DNA from: Litoditis marina
Taxonomy: Eukaryota > Nematoda > Chromadorea > Rhabditida > Rhabditidae
Reading direction: 5' to 3'
Length of the DNA stretch: 64,000 nt
NCBI GenBank assembly: GCA_964036275.1
Contig: CAXIWQ010000208.1
Coordinates: forward strand, 62,001 to 126,000
How positions within the stretch are numbered: the first letter of the stretch is position 1; each line of letters opens with the position of its first letter. The position numbers were made by a program, and so were the translations under genes. This document shows, piece after piece, positions 42,123 through 56,422 of the stretch. Below the pieces are notes generated by a model that saw only the letters and a program-made list of their open reading frames with translations, searched no databases and had not been told where the DNA came from.

Positions 42123-45100
42123 TTTTCGCAAATGGAACTTCGTATTCGCAATTATTCGCAAATGAAACATCGTATTCGCAAATGAAACTTTGTATTCGCA
42201 ATTACTCGCAAATGAAACTTCGTATTCGCAATTACTCGCAAATGAAACTTCGTATTCACAATTACTCGCAAATGAAACTTCGTATTCGCAAATGAAACTT
42301 CGTATTCGCAATTATTCGCAAATGAAACATAGTATTCGCAAATGAAACTTCGTATTCGCAATTACTCGCAAATGAAACTTTGTATTCGCAATTACTCGTA
42401 AATGAAACATCGTATTCGCAATTATTCGCAAATGAAACCTCGTATTCGCAATTACTCGCAAATGAAACTTCGTATTCGCAATTACTCGCAATTGAAACAT
42501 CGTATTCGCAAATGAAACTTCGTATTCGCAATTATTCGCAAATGAAACATCGTATTCGCAAATGAAACTTCGTATTCGCAATTACTCGCAAATGCAACTT
42601 CGTATTCGCAATTACTCGCAAATGAAACATCGTATTCGCAATTATTCGGAAATAAAACCTCGTATTCGCAATTTCTCGAAAATGAAACTTCGTATTCGCA
42701 ATTACTCGCAAATAAAACTTCGTATTCGCAATTACTCGCAAATGAAACTTCGTATTCGCAATTACTCGCAAATGAAACTTCGTATTCGCAATTACTCGCA
42801 ATTGAAACATCGTATTCGCAAATGAAACTTCGTATTCGCAATTATTCGCAAATGAAACATCGTATTCGCAAATGAAACTTCGTATTCGCAATTACTCGCA
42901 AATGAAACTTCGTATTCGCAATTACTCGCAAATGAAACATCGTATTCGCAATCATTCGCAAATAAAACCTCGTATTCGCAATTTCTCGCAAATGAAACTT
43001 CGTATTCGCAATTATTCGCAAATGAAACATAGTATTCGCAAATGAAACTTCGTATTCGCAATTACTCGCAAATGAAACTTCGTATTCGCAATTACTCGTA
43101 AATGAAACATCGTATTCGCAATTATTCGCAAATGAAACCTCGTATTCGCAATTACTCGCAAATGAAACTTCGTATTCGCAATTACTCGCAAATGAAACTT
43201 CGTATTCGCAATTACTCGCAATTGAAACATCGTATTCGCAAATGAAACTTCGTATTCGCAATTATTCGCAAATGAAACATCGTATTCGCAATGAAACTTC
43301 GTATTCGCAATTACTCGCAAATGAAACTTCGTATTCGCAATTACTCGCAAATGAAACATCGTATTCGCAATCATTCGCAAATAAAACCTCGTATTCGCAA
43401 TTTCTCGCAAATGAAACTTCGTATTCGCAATTATTCGCAAATGAAACATAGTATTCGCAAATGAAACTTCGTATTCGCAATTACTCGCAAATGAAACTTT
43501 GTATTCGCAATTACTCGTAAATGAAACATCGTATTCGCAATTATTCGCAAATGAAACCTCGTATTCGCAATTACTCGCAAATGAAACTTCGTATTCGCAA
43601 TTACTCGCAAATGAAACTTCGTATTCGCAATTACTCGCAAATGAAACTTCGTATTCGCAATTACTCGCAATGAAACATCGTATTCGCAAATGACACTTCG
43701 TATTCGCAATTATTCGCAAATGAAACATAGTATTCGCAAATGAAACTTCGTATTCGCAATTACTCGCAAATGAAACTTCGTATTCGCAATTACTCGCAAA
43801 TGAAACTTCGTATTCACAATTACTAGTGAATGAAACATCGTATTCGCAATTATTCGCAAATGAAACCTCGTATTCGCAATTACTCGCAAATGAAACTTCG
43901 TATTCGCAATTACTCGCAAATGAAACATCGTATTCACAATTACTAGTGAATGAAACATCGTATTCGCAATTACTCGTAAATGAATCATCGTATTCGCAAT
44001 TATTCGCAAATGAAACCTCGTATTCGCAATTACTCGCAAATGAAACTTCGTATTCGCAATTACTCGCAATTGAAACATCGTATTCGCAAATGAAACTTCG
44101 TATTCGCAATTATTCGCAAATGAAACATCGTATTCGCAAATGAAACTTCGTATTCGCAATTACTCGCAAATGCAACTTCGTATTCGCAATTACTCGCAAA
44201 TGAAACATCGTATTCGCAATTATTCGCAAATAAAACCTCGTATTCGCAATTTCTCGAAAATGAAACTTCGTATTCGCAATTACTCGCAAATAAAACTTCG
44301 TATTCGCAATTACTCGCAAATGAAACATCGTATTCGCAATCATTCGCAAATAAAACCTCGTATTCGCAATTTCTCGCAAATGAAACTTCGTATTCGCAAT
44401 TATTCGCAAATGAAACATAGTATTCGCAAATGAAACTTCGTATTCGCAATTACTCGCAAATGAAACTTTGTATTCGCAATTACTCGTAAATGAAACATCG
44501 TATTCGCAATTATTCGCAAATGAAACCTCGTATTCGCAATTACTCGCAAATGAAACTTCGTATTCGCAATTACTCGCAAATGAAACTTCGTATTCGCAAT
44601 TACTCGCAAATGAAACTTCGTATTCGCAATTACTCGCAATTGAAACATCGTATTCGCAAATGACACTTCGTATTCGCAATTATTCGCAAATGAAACATAG
44701 TATTCGCAAATGAAACTTCGTATTCGCAATTACTCGCAAATGAAACTTCGTATTCGCAATTACTCGCAAATGAAACTTCGTATTCACAATTACTAGTGAA
44801 TGAAACATCGTATTCGCAATTATTCGCAAATGAAACCTCGTATTCGCAATTACTCGCAAATGAAACTTCGTATTCGCAATTACTCGCAAATGAAACATCG
44901 TATTCACAATTACTAGTGAATGAAACATCGTATTCGCAATTACTCGTAAATGAAACATCGTATTCGCAATTATTCGCAAATGAAACCTCGTATTCGCAAT
45001 TACTCGCAAATGAAACTTCGTATTCGCAATTACTCGCAAATGAAACATCGTATTCGCAATTATTCGCAAATAAAACCTCGTATTCGCAATTTCTCGCAAA

Positions 45101-48100
45101 TGAAACTTCGTATTCGCAATTACTCGCAAATAAAACTTCGTATTCGCAATTACTCGCAAATGAAACTTCGTATTCACAATTACTCGCAAATGAAACTTCG
45201 TAGTCGCAATTACTCGCAAATGAAACTTCGTATTCGCAAATGAAACTTCGTATTCGCAATTATTCGCAAATGAAACATAGTATTCGCAAATGAAACTTCG
45301 TATTCGCAATTACTCGCAAATGAAACTTCGTATTCGCAATTACTCGTAAATGAAACATCGTATTCGCAATTATTCGCAAATGAAACCTCGTATTCGCAAT
45401 TACTCGCAAATGAAACTTCGTATTCGCAATTATTCGCAAATGAAACATAGTATTCGCAAATGAAACTTCGTATTCGCAATTACTCGCAAATGAAACTTTG
45501 TATTTGCAATTACTCGTAAATGAAACATCGTATTCGCAATTATTCGCAAATGAAACCTCGTATTCGCAATTACTCGCAAATGAAACTTCGTATTCGCAAT
45601 TACTCGCAAATGAAACTTCGTATTCGCAATTACTCGCAAATGAAACTTCGTATTCGCAATTACTCGCAATTGAAACATCGTATTCGCAAATGACACTTCG
45701 TATTCGCAATTATTCGCAAATGAAACATAGTATTCGCAAATGAAACTTCGTATTCGCAATTACTCGCAAATGAAACTTCGTATTCGCAATTACTCGCAAA
45801 TGAAACTTCGTATTCACAATTACTAGTGAATGAAACATCGTATTCGCAATTATTCGCAAATGAAACCTCGTATTCGCAATTACTCGCAAATGAAACTTCG
45901 TATTCGCAATTACTCGCAAATGAAACATCGTATTCGCAAATGAAACTTCGTATTCGCAATTATTCGCAAATGAAACATCGTATTCGCAAATGAAACTTCG
46001 TATTCGCAATTACTCGCAAATGAAACTTCGTATTCGCAATTACTCGCAAATGAAACTTCGTATTCGCAATTACTCGCAATTGAAACATCGTATTCGCAAA
46101 TGAAACTTCGTATTCGCAATTATTCGCAAATGAAACATCGTATTCGCAAATGAAACTTCGTATTCGCAATTACTCGCAAATGAAACTTCGTATTCGCAAT
46201 TACTCGCAAATGAAACATCGTATTCGCAATCATTCGCAAATAAAACCTCGTATTCGCAATTTCTCGCAAATGAAACTTCGTATTCGCAATTATTCGCAAA
46301 TGAAACATAGTATTCGCAAATGAAACTTCGTATTCGCAATTACTCGCAAATGAAACTTCGTATTCGCAATTACTCGTAAATGAAACATCGTATTCGCAAT
46401 TATTCGCAAATGAAACCTCGTATTCGCAATTACTCGCAAATGAAACTTCGTATTCGCAATTACTCGCAAATGAAACTTCGTATTCGCAATTACTCGCAAT
46501 TGAAACATCGTATTCGCAAATGAAACTTCGTATTCGCAATTATTCGCAAATGAAACATCGTATTCGCAAATGAAACTTCGTATTCGCAATTACTCGCAAA
46601 TGAAACTTCGTATTCGCAATTACTCGCAAATGAAACATCGTATTCGCAATCATTCGCAAATAAAACCTCGTATTCGCAATTTCTCGCAAATGAAACTTCG
46701 TATTCGCAATTATTCGCAAATGAAACATAGTATTCGCAAATGAAACTTCGTATTCGCAATTACTCGCAAATGAAACTTTGTATTCGCAATTACTCGTAAA
46801 TGAAACATCGTATTCGCAATTATTCGCAAATGAAACCTCGTATTCGCAATTACTCGCAAATGAAACTTCGTATTCGCAATTACTCGCAAATGAAACTTCG
46901 TATTCGCAATTACTCGCAAATGAAACTTCGTATTCGCAATTACTCGCAAATGAAACTTCGTATTCGCAATTACTCGCAATTGAAACATCGTATTCGCAAA
47001 TGAAACTTCGTATTCGCAATTATTCGCAAATGAAACATCGTATTCGCAAATGAAACTTCGTATTCGCAATTACTCGCAAATGAAACTTCGTATTCGCAAT
47101 TACTCGCAAATGAAACATCGTATTCGCAATCATTCGCAAATAAAACCTCGTATTCGCAATTTCTCGCAAATGAAACTTCGTATTCGCAATTATTCGCAAA
47201 TGAAACATAGTATTCGCAAATGAAACTTCGTATTCGCAATTACTCGCAAATGAAACTTTGTATTCGCAATTACTCGTAAATGAAACATCGTATTCGCAAT
47301 TATTCGCAAATGAAACCTTGTATTCGCAATTACTCGCAAATGAAACTTCGTATTCGCAATTACTCGCAAATGAAACTTCGTATTCGCAATTACTCGCAAA
47401 TGAAACTTCGTATTCGCAATTACTCGCAATTGAAACATCGTATTCGCAAATGACACTTCGTATTCGCAATTATTCGCAAATGAAACATAGTATTCGCAAA
47501 TGAAACTTCGTATTCGCAATTACTCGCAAATGAAACTTCGTATTCGCAATTACTCGCAAATGAAACTTCGTATTCACAATTACTAGTGAATGAAACATCG
47601 TATTCGCAATTATTCGCAAATGAAACCTCGTATTCGCAATTACTCGCAAATGAAACTTCGTATTCGCAATTACTCGCAAATGAAACATCGTATTCACAAT
47701 TACTAGTGAATGAAACATCGTATTCGCAATTACTCGTAAATGAAACATCGTATTCGCAATTATTCGCAAATGAAACCTCGTATTCGCAATTACTCGCAAA
47801 TGAAACTTCGTATTCGCAATTACTCGCAAATGAAACATCGTATTCGCAATTATTCGCAAATAAAACCTCGTATTCGCAATTTCTCGCAAATGAAACTTCG
47901 TATTCGCAATTACTCGCAAATAAAACTTCGTATTCGCAATTACTCGCAAATGAAACTTCGTATTCACAATTACTCGCAAATGAAACTTCGTAGTCGCAAT
48001 TACTCGCAAATGAAACTTCGTATTCGCAAATGAAACTTCGTATTCGCAATTATTCGCAAATGAAACATAGTATTCGCAAATGAAACTTCGTATTCGCAAT

Positions 48101-51100
48101 TACTCGCAAATGAAACTTCGTATTCGCAATTACTCGTAAATGAAACATCGTATTCGCAATTATTCGCAAATGAAACCTCGTATTCGCAATTACTCGCAAA
48201 TGAAACTTCGTATTCGCAATTATTCGCAAATGAAACATAGTATTCGCAAATGAAACTTCGTATTCGCAATTACTCGCAAATGAAACTTTGTATTTGCAAT
48301 TACTCGTAAATGAAACATCGTATTCGCAATTATTCGCAAATGAAACCTCGTATTCGCAATTACTCGCAAATGAAACTTCGTATTCGCAATTACTCGCAAA
48401 TGAAACTTCGTATTCGCAATTACTCGCAAATGAAACTTCGTATTCGCAATTACTCGCAATTGAAACATCGTATTCGCAAATGACACTTCGTATTCGCAAT
48501 TATTCGCAAATGAAACATAGTATTCGCAAATGAAACTTCGTATTCGCAATTACTCGCAAATGAAACTTCGTATTCGCAATTACTCGCAAATGAAACTTCG
48601 TATTCACAATTACTAGTGAATGAAACATCGTATTCGCAATTATTCGCAAATGAAACCTCGTATTCGCAATTACTCGCAAATGAAACTTCGTATTCGCAAT
48701 TACTCGCAAATGAAACATCGTATTCGCAAATGAAACTTCGTATTCGCAATTATTCGCAAATGAAACATCGTATTCGCAAATGAAACTTCGTATTCGCAAT
48801 TACTCGCAAATGAAACTTCGTATTCGCAATTACTCGCAAATGAAACATCGTATTCGCAATTATTCGCAAATAAAACCTCGTATTCGCAATTTCTCGCAAA
48901 TGAAACTTCGTATTCGCAATTACTCGCAAATAAAACTTCGTATTCGCAATTACTCGCAAATGAAACTTCGTATTCACAATTACTCGCAAATGAAACTTCG
49001 TATTCGCAATTACTCGCAAATGAAACATCGTATTCGCAAATGAAACTTCGTATTCGCAATTACTCGCAAATGAAACTTCGTATTCGCAATTACTCGCAAA
49101 TGAAACATCGTATTCGCAATCATTCGCAAATAAAACCTCGTATTCGCAATTTCTCGCAAATGAAACTTCGTATTCGCAATTATTCGCAAATGAAACATAG
49201 TATTCGCAAATGAAACATAGTATTCGCAAATGAAACTTCGTATTCGCAATTACTCGCAAATGAAACTTCGTATTCGCAATTACTCGTAAATGAAACATCG
49301 TATTCGCAATTATTCGCAAATGAAACCTCGTATTCGCAATTACTCGCAAATGAAACTTCGTATTCGCAATTATTCGCAAATGAAACATAGTATTCGCAAA
49401 TGAAACTTCGTATTCGCAATTACTCGCAAATGAAACTTTGTATTCGCAATTACTCGTAAATGAAACATCGTATTCGCAATTATTCGCAAATGAAACCTCG
49501 TATTCGCAATTACTCGCAAATGAAACTTCGTATTCGCAATTACTCGCAAATGAAACTTCGTATTCGCAATTACTCGCAAATGAAACTTCGTATTCGCAAT
49601 TACTCGCAATTGAAACATCGTATTCGCAAATGACACTTCGTATTCGCAATTATTCGCAAATGAAACATAGTATTCGCAAATGAAACTTCGTATTCGCAAT
49701 TACTCGCAAATGAAACTTCGTATTCGCAATTACTCGCAAATGAAACTTCGTATTCACAATTACTAGTGAATGAAACATCGTATTCGCAATTATTCGCAAA
49801 TGAAACCTCGTATTCGCAATTACTCGCAAATGAAACTTCGTATTCGCAATTACTCGCAAATGAAACATCGTATTCGCAAATGAAACTTCGTATTCGCAAT
49901 TATTCGCAAATGAAACATCGTATTCGCAAATGAAACTTCGTATTCGCAATTACTCGCAAATGAAACTTCGTATTCGCAATTACTCGCAAATGAAACATCG
50001 TATTCGCAATTATTCGCAAATAAAACCTCGTATTCGCAATTTCTCGCAAATGAAACTTCGTATTCGCAATTACTCGCAAATAAAACTTCGTATTCGCAAT
50101 TACTCGCAAATGAAACTTCGTATTCACAATTACTCGCAAATGAAACTTCGTATTCGCAATTACTCGCAAATGAAACATCGTATTCGCAAATGAAACTTCG
50201 TATTCGCAATTACTCGCAAATGAAACTTCGTATTCGCAATTACTCGCAAATGAAACATCGTATTCGCAATCATTCGCAAATAAAACCTCGTATTCGCAAT
50301 TTCTCGCAAATGAAACTTCGTATTCGCAATTATTCGCAAATGAAACATAGTATTCGCAAATGAAACTTCGTATTCGCAAATACTCGCAAATGAAACTTTG
50401 TATTCGCAATTACTCGTAAATGAAACATCGTATTCGCAATTATTCGCAAATGAAACTTCGTATTCGCAATTACTCGCAAATGAAACATCGTATTCGCAAT
50501 CATTCGCAAATAAAACCTCGTATTCGCAATTTCTCGCAAATAAAACTTCGTATTCGCAATTATTCGCAAATGAAACATAGTATTCGCAAATGAAACTTCG
50601 TATTCGCAATTACTCGCAAATGAAACTTCGTATTCGCAATTACTCGCAAATGAAACTTCGTATTCGCAATTACTCGCAATTGAAACATCGTATTCGCAAA
50701 TGACACTTCGTATTCGCAATTATTCGCAAATGAAACATAGTATTCGCAAATGAAACTTCGTATTCGCAATTACTCGCAAATGAAACTTCGTATTCGCAAT
50801 TACTCGCAAATGAAACTTCGTATTCACAATTACTAGTGAATGAAACATCGTATTCGCAATTATTCGCAAATGAAACCTCGTATTCGCAATTACTCGCAAA
50901 TGAAACTCCGTATTCGCAATTACTCGCAAACGAAACATCGTATTCACAATTACTAGTGAATGAAACATCGTATTCGCAATTACTCGTAAATGAAACATCG
51001 TATTCGCAATTATTCGCAAATGAAACCTCGTATTCGCAATTACTCGCAAATGAAACTTCGTATTCGCAATTACTCGCAAATGAAACTTCGTATTCGCAAT

Positions 51101-54100
51101 TACTCGCAAATGAAACTTCGTATTCGCAATTACTCGCAATTGAAACATCGTATTCGCAAATGACACTTCGTATTCGCAATTATTCGCAAATGAAACATAG
51201 TATTCGCAAATGAAACTTCGTATTCGCAATTACTCGCAAATGAAACTTCGTATTCGCAATTACTCGCAAATGAAACTTCGTATTCACAATTACTAATGAA
51301 TGAAACATCGTATTCGCAATTATTCGCAAATGAAACCTCGTATTCGCAATTACTCGCAAATGAAACTTCGTATTCGCAATTACTCGCAAATGAAACATCG
51401 TATTCGCAAATGAAACTTCGTATTCGCAATTATTCGCAAATGAAACATCGTATTCGCAAATGAAACTTCGTATTCGCAATTACTCGCAAATGAAACTTCG
51501 TATTCGCAATTACTCGCAAATGAAACATCGTATTCGCAATTATTCGCAAATAAAACCTCGTATTCGCAATTTCTCGCAAATGAAACTTCGTATTCGCAAT
51601 TACTCGCAAATAAAACTTCGTATTCGCAATTACTCGCAAATGAAACTTCGTATTCACAATTACTCGCAAATGAAACTTCGTATTCGCAATTACTCGCAAA
51701 TGAAACTTCGTATTCGCAATTACTCGCAAATGAAACATCGTATTCACAATCATTCGCAAATAAAACCTCGTATTCGCAATTTCTCGCACATGAAACTTCG
51801 TATTCGCAATTATTCGCAAATGAAACATAGTATTCGCAAATGAAACTTCGTATTCGCAATTACTCGCAAATGAAACTTTGTATTCGCAATTACTCGTAAA
51901 TGAAACATCGTATTCGCAATTATTCGCAAATGAAACCTCGTATTCGCAATTACTCGCAAATGAAACTTCGTATTCGCAATTACTCGCAAATGAAACTTCG
52001 TATTCGCAATTACTCGCAAATGAAACTTCGTATTCGCAATTACTCGCAAATGAAACTTCGTATTCGCAATTACTCGCAATTGAAACATCGTATTCGCAAA
52101 TGACACTTCGTATTCGCAATTATTCGCAAATGAAACATAGTATTCGCAAATGAAACTTCGTATTCGCAATTACTCGCAAATGAAACTTCGTATTCGCAAT
52201 TACTCGCAAATGAAACTTCGTATTCACAATTACTAGTGAATGAAACATCGTATTCGCAATTATTCGCAAATGAAACCTCGTATTCGCAATTACTCGCAAA
52301 TGAAACTTCGTATTCGCAATTACTCGCAAATGAAACATCGTATTCGCAAATGAAACTTCGTATTCGCAATTATTCGCAAATGAAACATCGTATTCGCAAA
52401 TGAAACTTCGTATTCGCAATTACTCGCAAATGAAACTTCGTATTCGCAATTACTCGCAAATGAAACATCGTATTCGCAATTATTCGCAAATAAAACCTCG
52501 TATTCGCAATTTCTCGCAAATGAAACTTCGTATTCGCAATTACTCGCAAATAAAACTTCGTATTCGCAATTACTCGCAAATGAAACTTCGTATTCACAAT
52601 TACTCGCAAATGAAACTTCGTATTCGCAATTACTCGTAAATGAAACATCGTATTCGCAATTATTCGCAAATGAAACCTCGTATTCGCAATTACTCGCAAA
52701 TGAAACTTCGTATTCGCAATTATTCGCAAATGAAACATAGTATTCGCAAATGAAACTTCGTATTCGCAATTACTCGCAAATGAAACTTTGTATTCGCAAT
52801 TACTCGTAAATGAAACATCGTATTCGCAATTATTCGCAAATGAAACCTCGTATTCGCAATTACTCGCAAATGAAACTTCGTATTCGCAATTACTCGCAAA
52901 TGAAACTTCGTATTCGCAATTACTCGCAAATGAAACTTCGTATTCGCAATTACTCGCAATTGAAACATCGTATTCGCAAATGACGCTTCGTATTCGCAAT
53001 TATTCGCAAATGAAACATAGTATTCGCAAATGAAACTTCGTATTCGCAATTACTCGCAAAATGAAACTTCGTATTCGCAATTACTCGCAAATGAAACTTC
53101 GTATTCACAATTACTAGTGAATGAAACATCGTATTCGCAATTATTCGCAAATGAAACCTCGTATTCGCAATTACTCGCAATGAAACTTCGTATTCGCAAT
53201 TATTCGCAAATGAAACATCGTATTCGCAAATGAAACTTCGTATTCGCAATTACTCGCAAATGAAACTTCGTATTCGCAATTACTCGCAAATGAAACATCG
53301 TATTCGCAATTATTCGCAAATAAAACCTCGTATTCGCAATTTCTCGCAAATGAAACTTCGTATTCGCAATTACTCGCAAATAAAACTTCGTATTCGCAAT
53401 TACTCGCAAATGAAACTTCGTATTCACAATTACTCGCAAATGAAACTTCGTATTCGCAATTACTCGTAAATGAAACATCGTAATCGCAAATGAAACTTCG
53501 TATTCGCAATTACTCGCAAATGAAACTTCGTATTCGCAATACTCGCAAATGAAACATCGTATTCGCAATTATTCGCAAATAAAACCTCGTATTCGCAATT
53601 TCTCGCAAATGAAACTTCGTATTCGCAATTACTCGCAAATAAAACTTCGTATTCGCAATTACTCGCAAATGAAACTTCGTATTCACAATTACTCGCAAAT
53701 GAAACTTCGTATTCGCAATTACTCGTAAATGAAACATCGTATTCGCAATTATTCGCAAATGAAACCTCGTATTCGCAATTACTCGCAAATGAAACTTCGT
53801 ATTCGCAATTATTCGCAAATGAAACATAGTATTCGCAAATGAAACTTCGTATTCGCAATTACTCGCAAATGAAACTTTGTATTCGCAATTACTCGTAAAT
53901 GAAACATCGTATTCGCAATTATTCGCAAATGAAACCTCGTATTCGCAATTACTCGCAAATGAAACTTCGTATTCGCAATTACTCGCAAATGAAACTTCGT
54001 ATTCGCAATTACTCGCAAATGAAACTTCGTATTCGCAATTACTCGCAATTGAAACATCGTATTCGCAAATGACGCTTCGTATTCGCAATTATTCGCAAAT

Positions 54101-56302
54101 GAAACATAGTATTCGCAAATGAAACTTCGTATTCGCAATTACTCCGCAAATGAAACTTCGTATTCGCAATTACTCGCAAATGAAACTTCGTATTCACAAT
54201 TACTAGTGAATGAAACATCGTATTCGCAATTATTCGCAAATGAAACCTCGTATTCGCAATTACTCGCAAATGAAACTTCGTATTCGCAATTACTCGCAAA
54301 TGAAACATCGTATTCGCAAATGAAACTTCGTATTCGCAATTATTCGCAAATGAAACATCGTATTCGCAAATGAAACTTCGTATTCGCAATTACTCGCAAA
54401 TGAAACTTCGTATTCGCAATTACTCGCAAATGAAACATCGTATTCGCAATTATTCGCAAATAAAACCTCGTATTCGCAATTTCTCGCAAATGAAACTTCG
54501 TATTCGCAATTACTCGCAAATGAAACTTCGTATTCACAATTACTAGTGAATGAAACATCGTATTCGCAATTATTCGCAAATGAAACCTCGTATTCGCAAT
54601 TACTCGCAAATGAAACTTCGTATTCGCAATTACTCGCAAATGAAACATCGTATTCGCAAATGACACTTCGTATTCGCAATTATTCGCAAATGAAACATAG
54701 TATTCGCAAATGAAACTTCGTATTCGCAATTACTCGCAAATGAAACATCGTATTCGCAATTATTCGCAAATAAAACCTCGTATTCGCAATTTCTCGCAAT
54801 GAAACTTCGTATTCGCAATTACTCGCAAATAAAACTTCGTATTCGCAATTACTCGCAAATGAAACTTCGTATTCACAATTACTCGCAAATGAAACTTCGT
54901 ATTCGCAATTACTCGCAAATGAAACTTCGTATTCGCAATTACTCGCAAATGAAACATCGTATTCGCAATCATTCGCAAATAAAACCTCGTATTCGCAATT
55001 TCTCGCACATGAAACTTCGTATTCGCAATTATTCGCAAATGAAACATAGTATTCGCAAATGAAACTTCGTATTCGCAATACTCGCAAATGAAACTTTGTA
55101 TTCGCAATTACTCGTAAATGAAACATCGTATTCGCAATTATTCGCAAATGAAACCTCGTATTCGCAATTACTCGCAAATGAAACTTCGTATTCGCAATTA
55201 CTCGCAAATGAAACTTCGTATTCGCAATTACTCGCAAATGAAACTTCGTATTCGCAATTACTCGCAAATGAAACTTCGTATTCGCAATTACTCGCAATTG
55301 AAACATCGTATTCGCAAATGACACTTCGTATTCGCAATTATTCGCAAATGAAACATAGTATTCGCAAATGAAACTTCGTATTCGCAATTACTCGCAAATG
55401 AAACTTCGTATTCGCAATTACTCGCAAATGAAACTTCGTATTCACAATTACTAGTGAATGAAACATCGTATTCGCAATTATTCGCAAATGAAACCTCGTA
55501 TTCGCAATTACTCGCAAATGAAACTTCGTATTCGCAATTACTCGCAAATGAAACATCGTATTCGCAAATGAAACTTCGTATTCGCAATTATTCGCAAATG
55601 AAACATCGTATTCGCAAATGAAACTTCGTATTCGCAATTACTCGCAAATGAAACTTCGTATTCGCAATTACTCGCAAATGAAACATCGTATTCGCAATTA
55701 TTCGCAAATAAAACCTCGTATTCGCAATTTCTCGCAAATGAAACTTCGTATTCGCAATTACTCGCAAATAAAACTTCGTATTCGCAATTACTCGCAAATG
55801 AAACTTCGTATTCACAATTACTCGCAAATGAAACTTCGTATTCGCAATTACTCGCAAATGAAACTTCGTATTCGCAATTACTCGCAAATGAAACATCGTA
55901 TTCGCAATTATTCGCAAATGAAACCTCGTATTCGCAATTACTCGCAAATGAAACTTCGTATTCGCAATTATTCGCAAATGAAACATAGTATTCGCAAATG
56001 AAACTTCGTATTCGCAATTACTCGCAAATGAAACTTTGTATTCGCAATTACTCGTAAATGAAACATCGTATTCGCAATTATTCGCAAATGAAACCTCGTA
56101 TTCGCAATTACTCGCAAATGAAACTTCGTATTCGCAATTACTCGCAAATGAAACTTCGTATTCGCAATTACTCGCAAATGAAACTTCGTATTCGCAATTA
56201 CTCGCAATTGAAACATCGTATTCGCAAATGACACTTCGTATTCGCAATTATTCGCAAATGAAACATAGTATTCGCAAATGAAACTTCGTATTCGCAATTA
56301 CT
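42123..56302. repeat. Satellite C array, first part (10-bp block structure)
   Basis: Built of three 10-bp blocks: AATGAAACTT or AATGAAACAT, then CGTATTCGCA, then optionally ATTACTCGCA, ATTATTCGCA, ATTTCTCGCA or ATCATTCGCA. Units are 30 bp (three blocks) or 20 bp (two blocks), and the 10-bp register holds for kilobases with very few indels. Because 30 is a multiple of three, long open frames appear on both strands (up to 365 codons at 43012-44109, repeating NETSYSQLLA on + or CEYEVSFASN on -). I do not regard these as genes. Large segments are duplicated: 44400-45959 recurs at 47190-48749, and 48450-49059 at 49600-50209. Confidence 0.96.
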
Positions 56303-56326
56303 GGGAAACATTTCTGCCGATGCCGA

Positions 56327-56422
56327 GCCGGTTGGTTGCCGATGCCCTGACAGAAGGATGCCGTTTTGACCAGTCAGCTCGGCGCGGGCAACTAACCGGC
56401 ATGGCATCGGCAACCAATCGGC
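56327..56422. repeat. Stem-loop at the left end of the island
   Basis: GCCGGTTGGTTGCCGATGCC (56327-56346) pairs with GGCATCGGCAACCAATCGGC (56403-56422) with one mismatch. The loop contains a second partial inverted match (GGGCAACTAACCGGC). Confidence 0.7.

Noticed and set aside
43012..44109. 365-codon open frame on the minus strand (and many 80-300 codon frames in 42123-64000)
   Set aside because: The 30-bp satellite unit keeps frames open on both strands; the proteins are pure repeats (CEYEVSFASN, NETSYSQLLA) that restart identically many times. No independent gene signal.
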